A DNA stretch of 13,130 nucleotides from assembly GCA_024404395.1 (NCBI GenBank), contig JAKSPZ010000008.1:1-13130 (forward strand), given 5' to 3'. This document shows, in pieces, positions 1-6,700 of this stretch (within the stretch, counting starts at the first letter, position 1; every line of letters starts with the position of its first letter). The translations under genes were made by a program, and so were the position numbers. This DNA comes from Clostridia bacterium (GTDB taxonomy: Bacteria > Bacillota > Clostridia > Christensenellales > Aristaeellaceae). The notes under the pieces are model-generated. The model did no database searches, was not told where the DNA came from, and saw only the letters and a list, made by a program, of their open reading frames with translations.

Positions 1-16
1 CGCTGTTTGTTTCAAT

Positions 17-943
17 TTACTTCAACTTACCCAGTGCCTTCTTTTTGCGCTCCGCGCGCCAGGTCACCCAGATCATCATCAGAACGGTGACCAGATAAGG
101 TGCGAGGCTCGTCAGGTTACTGGAGATGTTGAAGGACTGTACACGCAGTCCAAGGGCGTCAATAAAGCCGAAGAGCAGCGCCGCAAGGAAGACGTAGGGC
201 GGATTGGAACCGCCGAAAATAACGCACGCAACGGCGATAAAACCGCGCGCTGCCGACATGTTCTCGGTGAACATGGTCAGATAGCCGAGCGACAGATGCG
301 CGCCCGCCAGACCTGAGAACAAGCCGCAGATGACCGACGCCATAAGCTTCATGCGCTCGGGGCTCTGACCCGCCGCACGCAGGGACTCGGGATGCTCGCC
401 CGCCGCGCGCAGATGGAAACCCCAGGGCGTGCGGTAGATGACCACCCACGCCAGAATGACCGTCAGCCAGCTGACGTAGACCAGCAGTGTATTGCCGCTG
501 AGCAGGTCGCCCAGAACGGGAATGTTCTGCAGCAGCGGGATGTTGATCTTGGGCAGCGCCGTGATGGGCAGCTCCTTGGAGCCCGAGAACGCGCCCGCAA
601 CGCCGAAGATGGAACGGAGCAGATAGACCGTCAGGCCGCCCGCAAAGATGTTCAGCGCCATGCCGATGATGTATTCATCCGCCTTGAGCTTGACAACGAA
701 GACACCGAAGAAGATGCCGAGGATCAGACCTACCAGCAGCGCCAGCATCAGGCCGCCGACCCAGCCGCCCAGATAAACACTGCCAAGGACCGCGAAGAAC
801 GCGCCGCAGAGCATCATGCCGTCCATGCCGATGTTCATGATGCCGACGTGGTCGGTCATCAGAATGCCGATCGCCGCCAGAACGACGGGCGTCGCCGTGC
901 GAAGGGTGTTCTGGAAAAGGCCGAGGGTGAACAGTTCTTTCAT
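17..943 (-). CDS. nupQ: Nucleoside-type ABC transporter permease (NupQ/YufQ-like)
   Basis: One of the two membrane subunits of a BMP-type ABC importer, the family that takes up nucleosides (B. subtilis NupNOPQ, Treponema PnrABCDE). The 308-residue protein is almost entirely hydrophobic, with about 8-10 predicted membrane segments. Family hallmarks include the NIGMDGMML stretch near residues 37-45, the ADEYIIGMALN segment near 88-98, the RAAGEHPE cytoplasmic loop near 179-186 that should contact the ATPase, and the ENMSAARGFIA block near 228-238. Its ATG overlaps the TGA of the preceding permease as ATGA, with AAGGAGG 8 bases upstream, so translation is probably coupled. It is the third gene of its operon. 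Family assignment is firm. The nucleoside substrate is inferred from the family, and guanosine, other nucleosides or a related small molecule remain possible. Only 16 bases follow the stop in the window, so what comes next is unknown. Confidence 0.9.
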   Translation of the reverse strand: MKELFTLGLFQNTLRTATPVVLAAIGILMTDHVGIMNIGMDGMMLCGAFFAVLGSVYLGGWVGGLMLALLVGLILGIFFGVFVVKLKADEYIIGMALNIFAGGLTVYLLRSIFGVAGAFSGSKELPITALPKINIPLLQNIPVLGDLLSGNTLLVYVSWLTVILAWVVIYRTPWGFHLRAAGEHPESLRAAGQSPERMKLMASVICGLFSGLAGAHLSLGYLTMFTENMSAARGFIAVACVIFGGSNPPYVFLAALLFGFIDALGLRVQSFNISSNLTSLAPYLVTVLMMIWVTWRAERKKKALGKLK

Positions 944-2055
944 CGTTCGCTCGCCTCCTTGCCGATGGACTTCGCCGCCGCGCGCTTGCGGAGACGACGT
1001 GCGATCAGATTCTCCGCAATGCCCTGCTCGGCAGCCATGAAGAAGATGATGACGGACTGCACGATGAGAATGATCTCATCGGGGATGCCGATCATTTCCA
1101 TGCCCGTGCCGCCGATCTTCAGGATGCCGAAGAAGAAGCTCATCAGGATGATGCCCGTGGGCTCGTAGCGCATGATCATGGCGACCAGCATACCGTCATA
1201 ATAGAACTCATTGGAAACGGAATCGGTGAAGCGCTTGTGGAGTCCGAAGACCTCGAACATGCCCACCAGACCGCAGATGGCGCCGGAGAGCAGCATGCCG
1301 AGGATCATCAGCCTGCCGCCGTTCAGACCCGCGTACTTGGCAAAGCGGGGATTCTGACCCGTCAGCTTCAGCTCGTAGCCCGTGGTGGTCCGCTTCATCA
1401 GATACCAGACGAAGAGGGCGATGGCGGCAGAGAGGAAGATGGAGGTGGTCAGGTTGGAAAGACGGATGACCTTGGGGAACGCCAGATCCGTATTGATCTT
1501 CGCCGTACCGCTGGCAATGCCGCGCTCACCGGTCTTCAGCGGACCGTTGGACAGGAATGCGCAGAAGTAGATGGCGACGGAATTCAACATGATGGTGGTG
1601 ATGACTTCATTGACGTTCATCTTCACCTTCAGCACTGCGGGAATATACGCCCAGAAGGCGCCCGCCGCGATGGCCGCCAGCAGGCAGAGGGGCACGCCGA
1701 TGATGGGCGATACGCCCATGAGTTTGGCGCCCAGCAGTGCGGAAGCCATAGCACCGAAATACAGCTGACCTTCGCCGCCGACGTTGAAGGTGCCTGCCTG
1801 AGAGGCAATGGCCGTGGCGAGACCCGTCAGGCAAAGCGTTGCCGTCTTGGCGATGGTGTTGCCCACGGCGGTCTTGCTGCTCAGTGCACCGCTCAGCATG
1901 GCCTTATAGCCTGCAATGGGATTGTGTCCGCCCATCGCCATGATGGCCGCGCCAACCAGCAGACCGAGGACGATGGAGATGGCCAGAGACAGCAGATAGC
2001 CCGCGTTGAGCTTCGCCTTGTTCTTGAACGCGAGCAGCAGCTTCAGTTCTTTCAT
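940..2055 (-). CDS. nupP: Nucleoside-type ABC transporter permease (NupP/YufP-like)
   Basis: Second membrane subunit of the same importer, expected to pair with the NupQ-like permease to form the channel. The 371-residue protein starts with a short basic cytoplasmic leader and a first membrane helix near residues 19-41. Family signatures are FNVGGEGQLYFGA (near 89-101), VNEVITTIMLN (near 147-157) and the loop GYELKLTGQNPRFAKYAG (near 225-242), which is the likely coupling contact with the ATPase. A basic tail (ARRLRKRAAAK) ends it. The start is an ATG overlapping the ATPase TGA by 4 bases, preceded by GGAGGGTGAGGA. A second 4-base overlap joins it to the next permease. The larger size relative to the other permease matches the P-versus-Q difference in the family. 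Substrate specificity cannot be read from the sequence. Confidence 0.9.
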   Translation of the reverse strand: MKELKLLLAFKNKAKLNAGYLLSLAISIVLGLLVGAAIMAMGGHNPIAGYKAMLSGALSSKTAVGNTIAKTATLCLTGLATAIASQAGTFNVGGEGQLYFGAMASALLGAKLMGVSPIIGVPLCLLAAIAAGAFWAYIPAVLKVKMNVNEVITTIMLNSVAIYFCAFLSNGPLKTGERGIASGTAKINTDLAFPKVIRLSNLTTSIFLSAAIALFVWYLMKRTTTGYELKLTGQNPRFAKYAGLNGGRLMILGMLLSGAICGLVGMFEVFGLHKRFTDSVSNEFYYDGMLVAMIMRYEPTGIILMSFFFGILKIGGTGMEMIGIPDEIILIVQSVIIFFMAAEQGIAENLIARRLRKRAAAKSIGKEASER

Positions 2056-3590
2056 GCGTCCTCACCCTCCTCTACACCGCCGGTCATGTAGTAACCGATC
2101 TCAGATTTCTCGATCTCACCGGCCTCAAAATGACCCGTGATCTTGCCTTCGAACATGGTGACCATTCTGTCGGACAGGCGGAACAGCTCGTCCAGATCTG
2201 CACTGACCAGCAGGATGGCACAGCCCGCGTTGCGCTTCTCAAGAATGGACTTGTGGATGAACTCGATGGCGCCGATATCAACGCCTCGGGTGGGCTGTGC
2301 AATCAGCAGCACGTCGGCACCCAGCGAGAACTCACGGGCGACGACCACCTTCTGCATGTTGCCGCCCGACAGGGACTTCGCCTGAGTGGTCACACCGGCG
2401 CCGCGAATATCAAAGCGCTCGAAGAGCTTCTCGGCATAGGTGCGAATGGCGCTCTTCTTCTGGTGGATACCCGCCGCCGCGAACTCGCGCTGACGGTGCT
2501 TGCCGATGATGAGGTTCTCCTCCACCGTTGCCACGCCGCTGACGCCCGTTGCATTTCGATCCTCGGGGATGTGAGACAGACCGAGGCTGCGCACCTGACC
2601 CGGACCCATGCCCGCCGTATCCTTGCCCTTGATGCGGATGCTGCCGCCGCGGCTGGGGCGCCTGCCCGCGATAGCCTCGATCAGCTCGGACTGACCGTTA
2701 CCCTCGACCGCTGCAATGCCCAGGATCTCGCCGCCGCGAACCGTAAGGCTCACGCCGTTGACAGCGGGCAGCATGCGATCGGACAGCACCTGCAGGTTTT
2801 CTACCTCGATGGCGGTCTCGCCGCTCGTCTCGTGGCGATCCAATTCATCGAAGAGCATCTCACGACCGACCATCATGGAAGCGAGGATGCGCTCGTTGAC
2901 CTTTTCGGTCTCGGTAACGCCTACCAGCTTGCCGCGACGCATGACGCCAACGCGGTCGGAAATGGCCATGACCTCGTTCAGCTTGTGGGTGATGATGATG
3001 ACCGTCATGCCCTTTTCGCGAACGATGCCGCGGATGACGGCAAAGAGCTCATCGGTCTCCTGAGGCGTCAGGACCGCCGTAGGCTCGTCGAGAATGAGCA
3101 CATCGGCACCGCGATGGAGCGTCTTCAGGATCTCAACGCGCTGCTGCAGACCGACGGAAAGGGTGTTCACCTTAGCGCTCGGATCGATCTCCAGACCGAA
3201 CTCCTGAGACATTTTGCGCACAGTCTGCTCGGCGGACTTGAAATCATAGAGTCCAAGCTTTGTCTTGGGTTCGCAGCACATGGCAATGTTCTGCGCCACG
3301 GTAAACGACGGCACCAGCTTGAAATGCTGATGGACCATGCCGATGCCCATGGCAATAGCGCCTGCGGGGCTCTGCTTGACGACCTTCTTGCCCTTCACGA
3401 ACACTTCGCCGCTCGTGGGCTGTTTCATGCCGTAAAGGATGTTCATCAGGGTCGATTTGCCCGCACCGTTCTCGCCGACGAGGGCGAAGACCTCGCCCGG
3501 ATAGATCGCCAGCGACACATCATCGTTGGCCAGTACATCCGGGAACTGCAGGGATGTATGGGAAAATTCCACAATGGGTTTGTTTTCCAA
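2052..3590 (-). CDS. nupO: Nucleoside-type ABC transporter, double ATPase subunit (NupO/YufO-like)
   Basis: Cytoplasmic ATPase with two fused nucleotide-binding domains that powers the two downstream permeases. Counting from the TTG start (512 residues), the first domain is complete: Walker A GENGAGKS at 39-46, signature LSVGLQQR at 144-151, Walker B LILDEP at 165-170 and switch His at 202. The second domain has the family's usual degenerate Walker A (EGNGQSE, 296-302), an intact LSGGNMQK signature (407-414) and a degenerate Walker B (LLIAQP, 428-433), so one composite site is probably catalytic. I chose TTG at 3590 because GGGGAGG lies 7 bases upstream and the apparent promoter (3643-3671) sits downstream of the only upstream in-frame ATG (3692), which would therefore not be transcribed. 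It is the first gene of the operon. Related RbsA/MglA sugar ATPases look similar, but the AQPTRGVDIGAIEF block favours the BMP-type group. Confidence 0.9.
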   Translation of the reverse strand: MENKPIVEFSHTSLQFPDVLANDDVSLAIYPGEVFALVGENGAGKSTLMNILYGMKQPTSGEVFVKGKKVVKQSPAGAIAMGIGMVHQHFKLVPSFTVAQNIAMCCEPKTKLGLYDFKSAEQTVRKMSQEFGLEIDPSAKVNTLSVGLQQRVEILKTLHRGADVLILDEPTAVLTPQETDELFAVIRGIVREKGMTVIIITHKLNEVMAISDRVGVMRRGKLVGVTETEKVNERILASMMVGREMLFDELDRHETSGETAIEVENLQVLSDRMLPAVNGVSLTVRGGEILGIAAVEGNGQSELIEAIAGRRPSRGGSIRIKGKDTAGMGPGQVRSLGLSHIPEDRNATGVSGVATVEENLIIGKHRQREFAAAGIHQKKSAIRTYAEKLFERFDIRGAGVTTQAKSLSGGNMQKVVVAREFSLGADVLLIAQPTRGVDIGAIEFIHKSILEKRNAGCAILLVSADLDELFRLSDRMVTMFEGKITGHFEAGEIEKSEIGYYMTGGVEEGEDA

Positions 3591-3597
3591 GGGATCG

Positions 3598-3604
3598 CCT
3601 CCCC
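3598..3604 (-). promoter_or_regulatory. Shine-Dalgarno site setting the TTG start of the ATPase gene
   Basis: GGGGAGG on the minus strand lies 7 bases before TTG at 3590 and has no ATG or GTG partner at a suitable distance. It decides the start in favour of TTG over the ATG at 3692. Confidence 0.75.
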
Positions 3605-3642
3605 TATCACGTTTCTTTGAAAGTCTGTACTTTCCCAAATAA

Positions 3643-3671
3643 ATGATAGCACACCCGACCCGTTTTCTCAA
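3643..3671 (-). promoter_or_regulatory. Sigma-A promoter of the nucleoside ABC operon
   Basis: TTGAGA (3666-3671) and TATCAT (3643-3648) are separated by exactly 17 bases on the minus strand. Transcription should begin near 3636 and give a leader of about 45 bases. The first part of that leader can fold as a small hairpin (GAAAGT/ACTTTC, 3619-3634). No riboswitch-sized structure fits in it. Confidence 0.7.
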
Positions 3672-3682
3672 GTATAAGGCAT

Positions 3683-3711
3683 AAAAAAACACCGCGGCAT
3701 GACCGCGATGT
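3683..3711 (-). terminator. Rho-independent terminator of the wall-hydrolase gene
   Basis: Read on the minus strand, ACATCGCGG and CCGCGGTGT pair as a 9-bp stem (one G-U) around a 5-base loop, followed by seven T. It starts 15 bases after the hydrolase stop codon and lies just upstream of the ABC operon's -35 box, separating the two units. Confidence 0.85.
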
Positions 3712-3726
3712 TGTGCGTTTCAATTG

Positions 3727-4149
3727 TCAGATCCAGCCGTTCTCGGCATAGAAGGCGTAGCCGCCCACCACTTTCACAGGCGTCAGTCCCGTCCATGCAC
3801 CCGACAGCTCGGTGCTGCAGTAGTACAGTGCGGAGCCATCCAGCGTACGGGTACCCGTGAGCACCGCGTGGGCTGCTCGGAGGCTGTCCTCATCATAGCG
3901 GCTGCCTGCAGGGAACTGCTGCTGCTGTTCCAGTACCGTCTCCATGGAATCGGCGAACCATGCGCTGTCCACACGGTTCATGACCACGGAACCGATGGCC
4001 AGCTTGGTATCATAGGCCTCATCATGACCGAGGGCGTAGATGGTCTGCGCCAGACGGACCGTTGCCCGATCCTCGGTATAGGATGCCGCGGGCATCAGAA
4101 GATAGACCAGCGCTGCCAGCACGACCGCAAACAAAACTGCTTTCCGCAT
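3727..4149 (-). CDS. Exported SleB-family (Hydrolase_2) wall hydrolase, atypical active site
   Basis: A 140-residue protein with an N-terminal signal or anchor helix (about residues 4-22, no lipobox) followed directly by a SleB/CwlJ-type domain. This family cleaves peptidoglycan, for example spore cortex, as lytic transglycosylases. Recognisable family blocks are LAQTIYAL (33-40), LAIGSVVMNRV (50-60), QQFP (77-80), ALYYCS (107-112) and GGYAFYA (129-135). The motif normally written E-A-R-G-E reads L-G-H-D-E here (40-44), so the first, catalytic Glu is Leu40 while Glu44 is kept. The codon for residue 40 is a clear CTC. There is no extra peptidoglycan-binding domain. The ATG is preceded by GGAGGTGA at 6 bases. 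The gene is monocistronic with its own promoter and terminator. It may be an altered-activity subfamily or a non-catalytic wall-binding protein. Family call good; activity uncertain. Confidence 0.8.
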   Translation of the reverse strand: MRKAVLFAVVLAALVYLLMPAASYTEDRATVRLAQTIYALGHDEAYDTKLAIGSVVMNRVDSAWFADSMETVLEQQQQFPAGSRYDEDSLRAAHAVLTGTRTLDGSALYYCSTELSGAWTGLTPVKVVGGYAFYAENGWI

Positions 4150-4183
4150 CCCGCGTCACCTCCGTTCCATGATTACTACGGAG

Positions 4184-4212
4184 ATTATACACAGTTCGAA
4201 AGCTCATTTCAA
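4184..4212 (-). promoter_or_regulatory. Sigma-A promoter of the wall-hydrolase gene
   Basis: TTGAAA (4207-4212) and consensus TATAAT (4184-4189) are separated by 17 bases on the minus strand, with TGTG just upstream of the -10. Transcription from about 4177 gives a leader of about 28 bases containing a perfect GGAGGTGA. This looks like vegetative rather than sporulation-sigma control. Confidence 0.75.
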
Positions 4213-4284
4213 TAGTTTTGTAACATCTTCGAAATATCTCCCGTTTCGCCGCTCAAATTTGTCATATTTATCGCAGTGCGAAGA

Positions 4285-4293
4285 TGGTATAAT
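4285..4293 (+). promoter_or_regulatory. Extended -10 promoter of mnmA
   Basis: TGGTATAAT is a consensus -10 with the TGN extension, and there is no good -35 at 16-18 bases (TTGTCA at 4259-4264 is 23 bases away). The predicted start of transcription near 4300 leaves only about 10 bases before the mnmA ATG. Confidence 0.55.
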
Positions 4294-4309
4294 AATGTCG
4301 GTGATATTT

Positions 4310-5332
4310 ATGAATGACAATCGCGTTGTACTCGGACTCTCCGGCGGTGTGGATTCCGCCGTTGCCGCCAATCTGCTGAAGCAGAGCGGCTATGAAGTGT
4401 TCGGCTGTTTTCTCTATATCGGCGATGAAGCTGCCCGCAGCGATGCGGTCAAGGCCGCCGAAAGCCTCGATGTCCCCCTTTCCGTCATCGACATCCGCGA
4501 GCAGCTGGAGGAGAATGTCTGCAAGCCCTTCACCGCCTGCTATCTGCGCGGCGAGACCCCCAATCCCTGCATCATGTGCAATCCCACGGTCAAGTTCAAA
4601 AATCTGGTCGAGGAAGCGGATCGTCTGGATGCAAAATGGGTAGCGACGGGTCACTATGCCCGCACGGAGGATGGCAAGCTCTTCAAGGGACGTCCCGCCA
4701 ACGACCAGAGCTACATGCTGGGGCGCGTCCGCCGTTCACAGGTGGAACGTCTGCTGCTGCCCCTCGGCAATTATGAAAAGACGGAAGTCCGTGCACTGGC
4801 CGAGTCCTTCGGTCTGCACGTCGCCCACAAGCCCGACAGCATGGAGATCTGCTTCATCCCCGATAAGGATTACATCGGCTGGATGAGCCGCCGCGCCGCC
4901 ATGCCCCCCGCCGGCAACGTGACCTTCCGCGGCAAAGTGATCATGCCCCACCCCGGCATCCATCACTATACCGTTGGACAGCGTCTGCCGGGTCTGTATG
5001 AAGAGCGAAAGATCTACGTCACCGCCATCGATCCCGAAAAGAACGAGATCATCGCGGGACTCTGGGAGGATCTTTTCCGCACCGAAGTCCATGCGGGACA
5101 GGTCAACTGGCTCATCGATCGCCCCACCGAGCCCATCCGCGCCTCCGTCCGCGTCCGCCACACCAAGTGGGAAAACCCGAACTGCACCGTGACCGCCGAC
5201 GGCGACAGCGTGACGATCATCTGCGACGATCCCGTCCGCGCCCCTGCCATGGGACAGTCCGCCGTCCTTTATCAGGACGATCGGGTCATTGCGTCGGGCT
5301 ACATCGACCGCCCCATCGTAATAGAAGCATGA
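4310..5332 (+). CDS. mnmA: tRNA-specific 2-thiouridylase MnmA
   Basis: Cytoplasmic enzyme that installs the 2-thio group on wobble U34 of Lys, Glu and Gln tRNAs, using ATP to adenylate C2 and a persulfide relayed from a cysteine desulfurase. From ATG 4310 it is 340 residues. The PP-loop is SGGVDS (11-16). The first catalytic Cys is C90 in PNPCIMCN, with a neighbouring C87 as in many Gram-positive forms. ATGHYAR (112-118) and NDQSYMLGR (131-139) follow. The second catalytic Cys is C181 in SMEICFIP, and a C-terminal beta-barrel ends in GQSAVLYQDD. The loop after the PP-loop strand is shorter than in E. coli MnmA, which explains the lower length. ATG 4310 has GGTGA 5 bases upstream. The in-frame ATG at 4295 overlaps the -10 region and is less likely. 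No desulfurase gene is adjacent. It is a single-gene unit divergent from the hydrolase gene. Confidence 0.93.
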   Translation: MNDNRVVLGLSGGVDSAVAANLLKQSGYEVFGCFLYIGDEAARSDAVKAAESLDVPLSVIDIREQLEENVCKPFTACYLRGETPNPCIMCNPTVKFKNLVEEADRLDAKWVATGHYARTEDGKLFKGRPANDQSYMLGRVRRSQVERLLLPLGNYEKTEVRALAESFGLHVAHKPDSMEICFIPDKDYIGWMSRRAAMPPAGNVTFRGKVIMPHPGIHHYTVGQRLPGLYEERKIYVTAIDPEKNEIIAGLWEDLFRTEVHAGQVNWLIDRPTEPIRASVRVRHTKWENPNCTVTADGDSVTIICDDPVRAPAMGQSAVLYQDDRVIASGYIDRPIVIEA

Positions 5333-5334
5333 GA

Positions 5335-5362
5335 AAAGCTCTGACCGAAAGGTCAGAGCTTT
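5335..5362. terminator. Bidirectional terminator between mnmA and rluD
   Basis: A perfect 12-bp stem (AAAGCTCTGACC / GGTCAGAGCTTT) closes a GAAA tetraloop, two bases past the mnmA stop. The minus strand reads the same stem followed by TTTTCTC. The rluD stop codon (5353-5355) lies inside the right arm, so both convergent genes use this hairpin. Confidence 0.85.
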
Positions 5363-6258
5363 AATTTATTCAGCCACTGCGTGAACCGTTCTTCGGGTTC
5401 GGCTTCAAAGGTGTGCCGCTCGCCCGTCACAGGATGATCGAAAGCGATGCGCGCCGCATGGAGCAGCTGTCCGCCGCTCACATTATAAGGCGACTTCTTA
5501 GGCCCATAAACGGGATCGCCCAGCACGGGATGACCGATGGACGCCATGTGCACGCGGATCTGATGGGTACGCCCCGTGGTCAGTCGACACTCCACCAGCG
5601 TTGCGCCCTTCAGTTCCTCCAGCACCCGCCAATCGGTACGCGCCTCGCGTCCGCCACGAACGATGGCCATCTTCTTGCGGTCGGTGGGATGGCGTCCGAT
5701 GGGCGCATCCACAAAACCGCTCTCCTCCTTGAAATGACCGATGACGATGGCACGGTAGACTCTGCCCACCGTGTGCTCGCGGATCTGGTCGCTGAGAGAA
5801 ACGTGCGCCTTGTCGTTCTTGGCGATGAGGAGCAGTCCGGAGGTGTCCTTGTCGATGCGATGAACGATGCCGGGGCGGATCTCCCCGCCGATGCCCGACA
5901 GATTATCCAGCTTGTTCAGCAGACCGTTGACCAGCGTGCCCGATTCGTTGCCCGCCGCGGGATGGACCACCATGCCCGAAGGCTTGTACACCACCGCCAC
6001 ATCATCATCCTGATAAATCACGGGGATATCGATATCCTCCGCCTCAACCGCAGATGACACGGGCGCGGGAACGGTGATCAGCAGCTTGTCTCCCGCCTTG
6101 ATCTTCAGTCCCGCCTTGGTCGCCGTGCTGCCGTTGACCGTGACGCGTCCGTCCTTGATCAGGCTCTCTGCGCGGGAACGTGTGACGTCCGCCGCTTCCG
6201 CGACCAGAATATCCAATCGCGCCTCACGGTCGGCGATCAGGTCGATTTGCTGTTCCAT
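5353..6258 (-). CDS. rluD: RluA/RluD-family 23S rRNA pseudouridine synthase
   Basis: Enzyme that isomerises uridine to pseudouridine in structured RNA, most likely large-subunit rRNA. The 301-residue protein has an N-terminal S4 RNA-binding domain (about 12-62, with SRAESLIKDGRVTVNG) and then the catalytic domain. Key motifs are VYKPSGMVVHP (90-100), HRIDKDTSG (133-141) with catalytic Asp136, and TTGRTHQIRVHMA (227-239). Length and domain order match the RluD group, equivalent to B. subtilis YlyB, which also follows lspA. Exact target sites (the E. coli RluD sites or others) cannot be read from the sequence. The start ATG is 22 bases inside the end of lspA with AAAGGATG upstream, so it is co-transcribed and probably coupled. 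Its last codons form part of the shared terminator hairpin. Confidence 0.88.
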   Translation of the reverse strand: MEQQIDLIADREARLDILVAEAADVTRSRAESLIKDGRVTVNGSTATKAGLKIKAGDKLLITVPAPVSSAVEAEDIDIPVIYQDDDVAVVYKPSGMVVHPAAGNESGTLVNGLLNKLDNLSGIGGEIRPGIVHRIDKDTSGLLLIAKNDKAHVSLSDQIREHTVGRVYRAIVIGHFKEESGFVDAPIGRHPTDRKKMAIVRGGREARTDWRVLEELKGATLVECRLTTGRTHQIRVHMASIGHPVLGDPVYGPKKSPYNVSGGQLLHAARIAFDHPVTGERHTFEAEPEERFTQWLNKLKL

Positions 6259-6695
6259 AAACCATCATCCTTTGAGATCAACACGGCGATGACCGCCAGC
6301 AACACACCGACGGTGACTGCCATGTCCGCCACATTGAATACGGGAAATCTGATAAAATCGAGGGAAATAAAGTCGATCACGCCATGGTACATCACGCGGT
6401 CGGCAAGGTTTCCGATGCCCCCTGCCACCACCATAGACAGCGACGCCCTCATAAGTCCGCGCGGTCGCCATTTCAGCAGGATGATCAGGGCGATCATCAG
6501 CATCAGCGCGCTCAGTGCGACGGCCAGCCACGGCACGCGATTCAGCATGCTGAACGCCACGCCCTTGTTCATCACGAATCGGGCGGACGCCACATTGGGG
6601 ATCAGGTTCGTCCCGCGAGACAGCCGCATCGCCCACTGTTTGGTCAGGCGGTCGACGATCAGAATGCCGACAATAATCAAAACGCTCATTATCAT
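6237..6695 (-). CDS. lspA: Lipoprotein signal peptidase (signal peptidase II)
   Basis: Membrane aspartyl protease that removes the signal peptide from diacylglyceryl-modified prolipoproteins. The 152-residue protein has four membrane helices (about 4-15, 56-75, 83-98, 122-141). Conserved residues are D15 and K19, the NKGVAFS block (43-49), GGIGNLADR (92-100) with catalytic Asp99, VIDFI (106-110), and FNVADMAV (120-127) with catalytic Asp124. The start is ATG 6695 or, two codons on, ATG 6689. An in-frame TGA at 6696-6698 excludes anything further upstream. Neither ATG has a clear Shine-Dalgarno sequence, and the divIVA terminator ends only about 10 bases before. The gene overlaps rluD by 22 bases, the usual lspA-rluD pairing. 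Expression probably depends on read-through of the terminator or on an unseen promoter. Confidence 0.93.
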   Translation of the reverse strand: MIMSVLIIVGILIVDRLTKQWAMRLSRGTNLIPNVASARFVMNKGVAFSMLNRVPWLAVALSALMLMIALIILLKWRPRGLMRASLSMVVAGGIGNLADRVMYHGVIDFISLDFIRFPVFNVADMAVTVGVLLAVIAVLISKDDGLWNSKST

Positions 6696-6700
6696 TCAAG

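Noticed and set aside
392..2091. Long plus-strand open frames (392-1168 and 1237-2091) opposite the two permeases
   Set aside because: The translations are Arg/Gln/Asp-rich shadows of hydrophobic permease codons, and the minus strand carries conserved permease motifs.
2150..2260. Degenerate Walker A and B in the second ATPase domain as possible damage
   Set aside because: The second domain of BMP-type and RbsA-like double ATPases commonly shows this pattern, and its signature motif is intact.
2130..3620. A 496-codon open frame antisense to the ABC ATPase gene
   Set aside because: Same codon-bias artefact. The minus-strand product has full Walker and signature motifs, while the plus-strand product is His/Asp/Leu-rich without recognisable features.
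3591..3640. Possible purine riboswitch before the nucleoside importer operon
   Set aside because: The leader is only about 45 bases with one 6-bp hairpin, too short for a purine-sensing aptamer plus expression platform.
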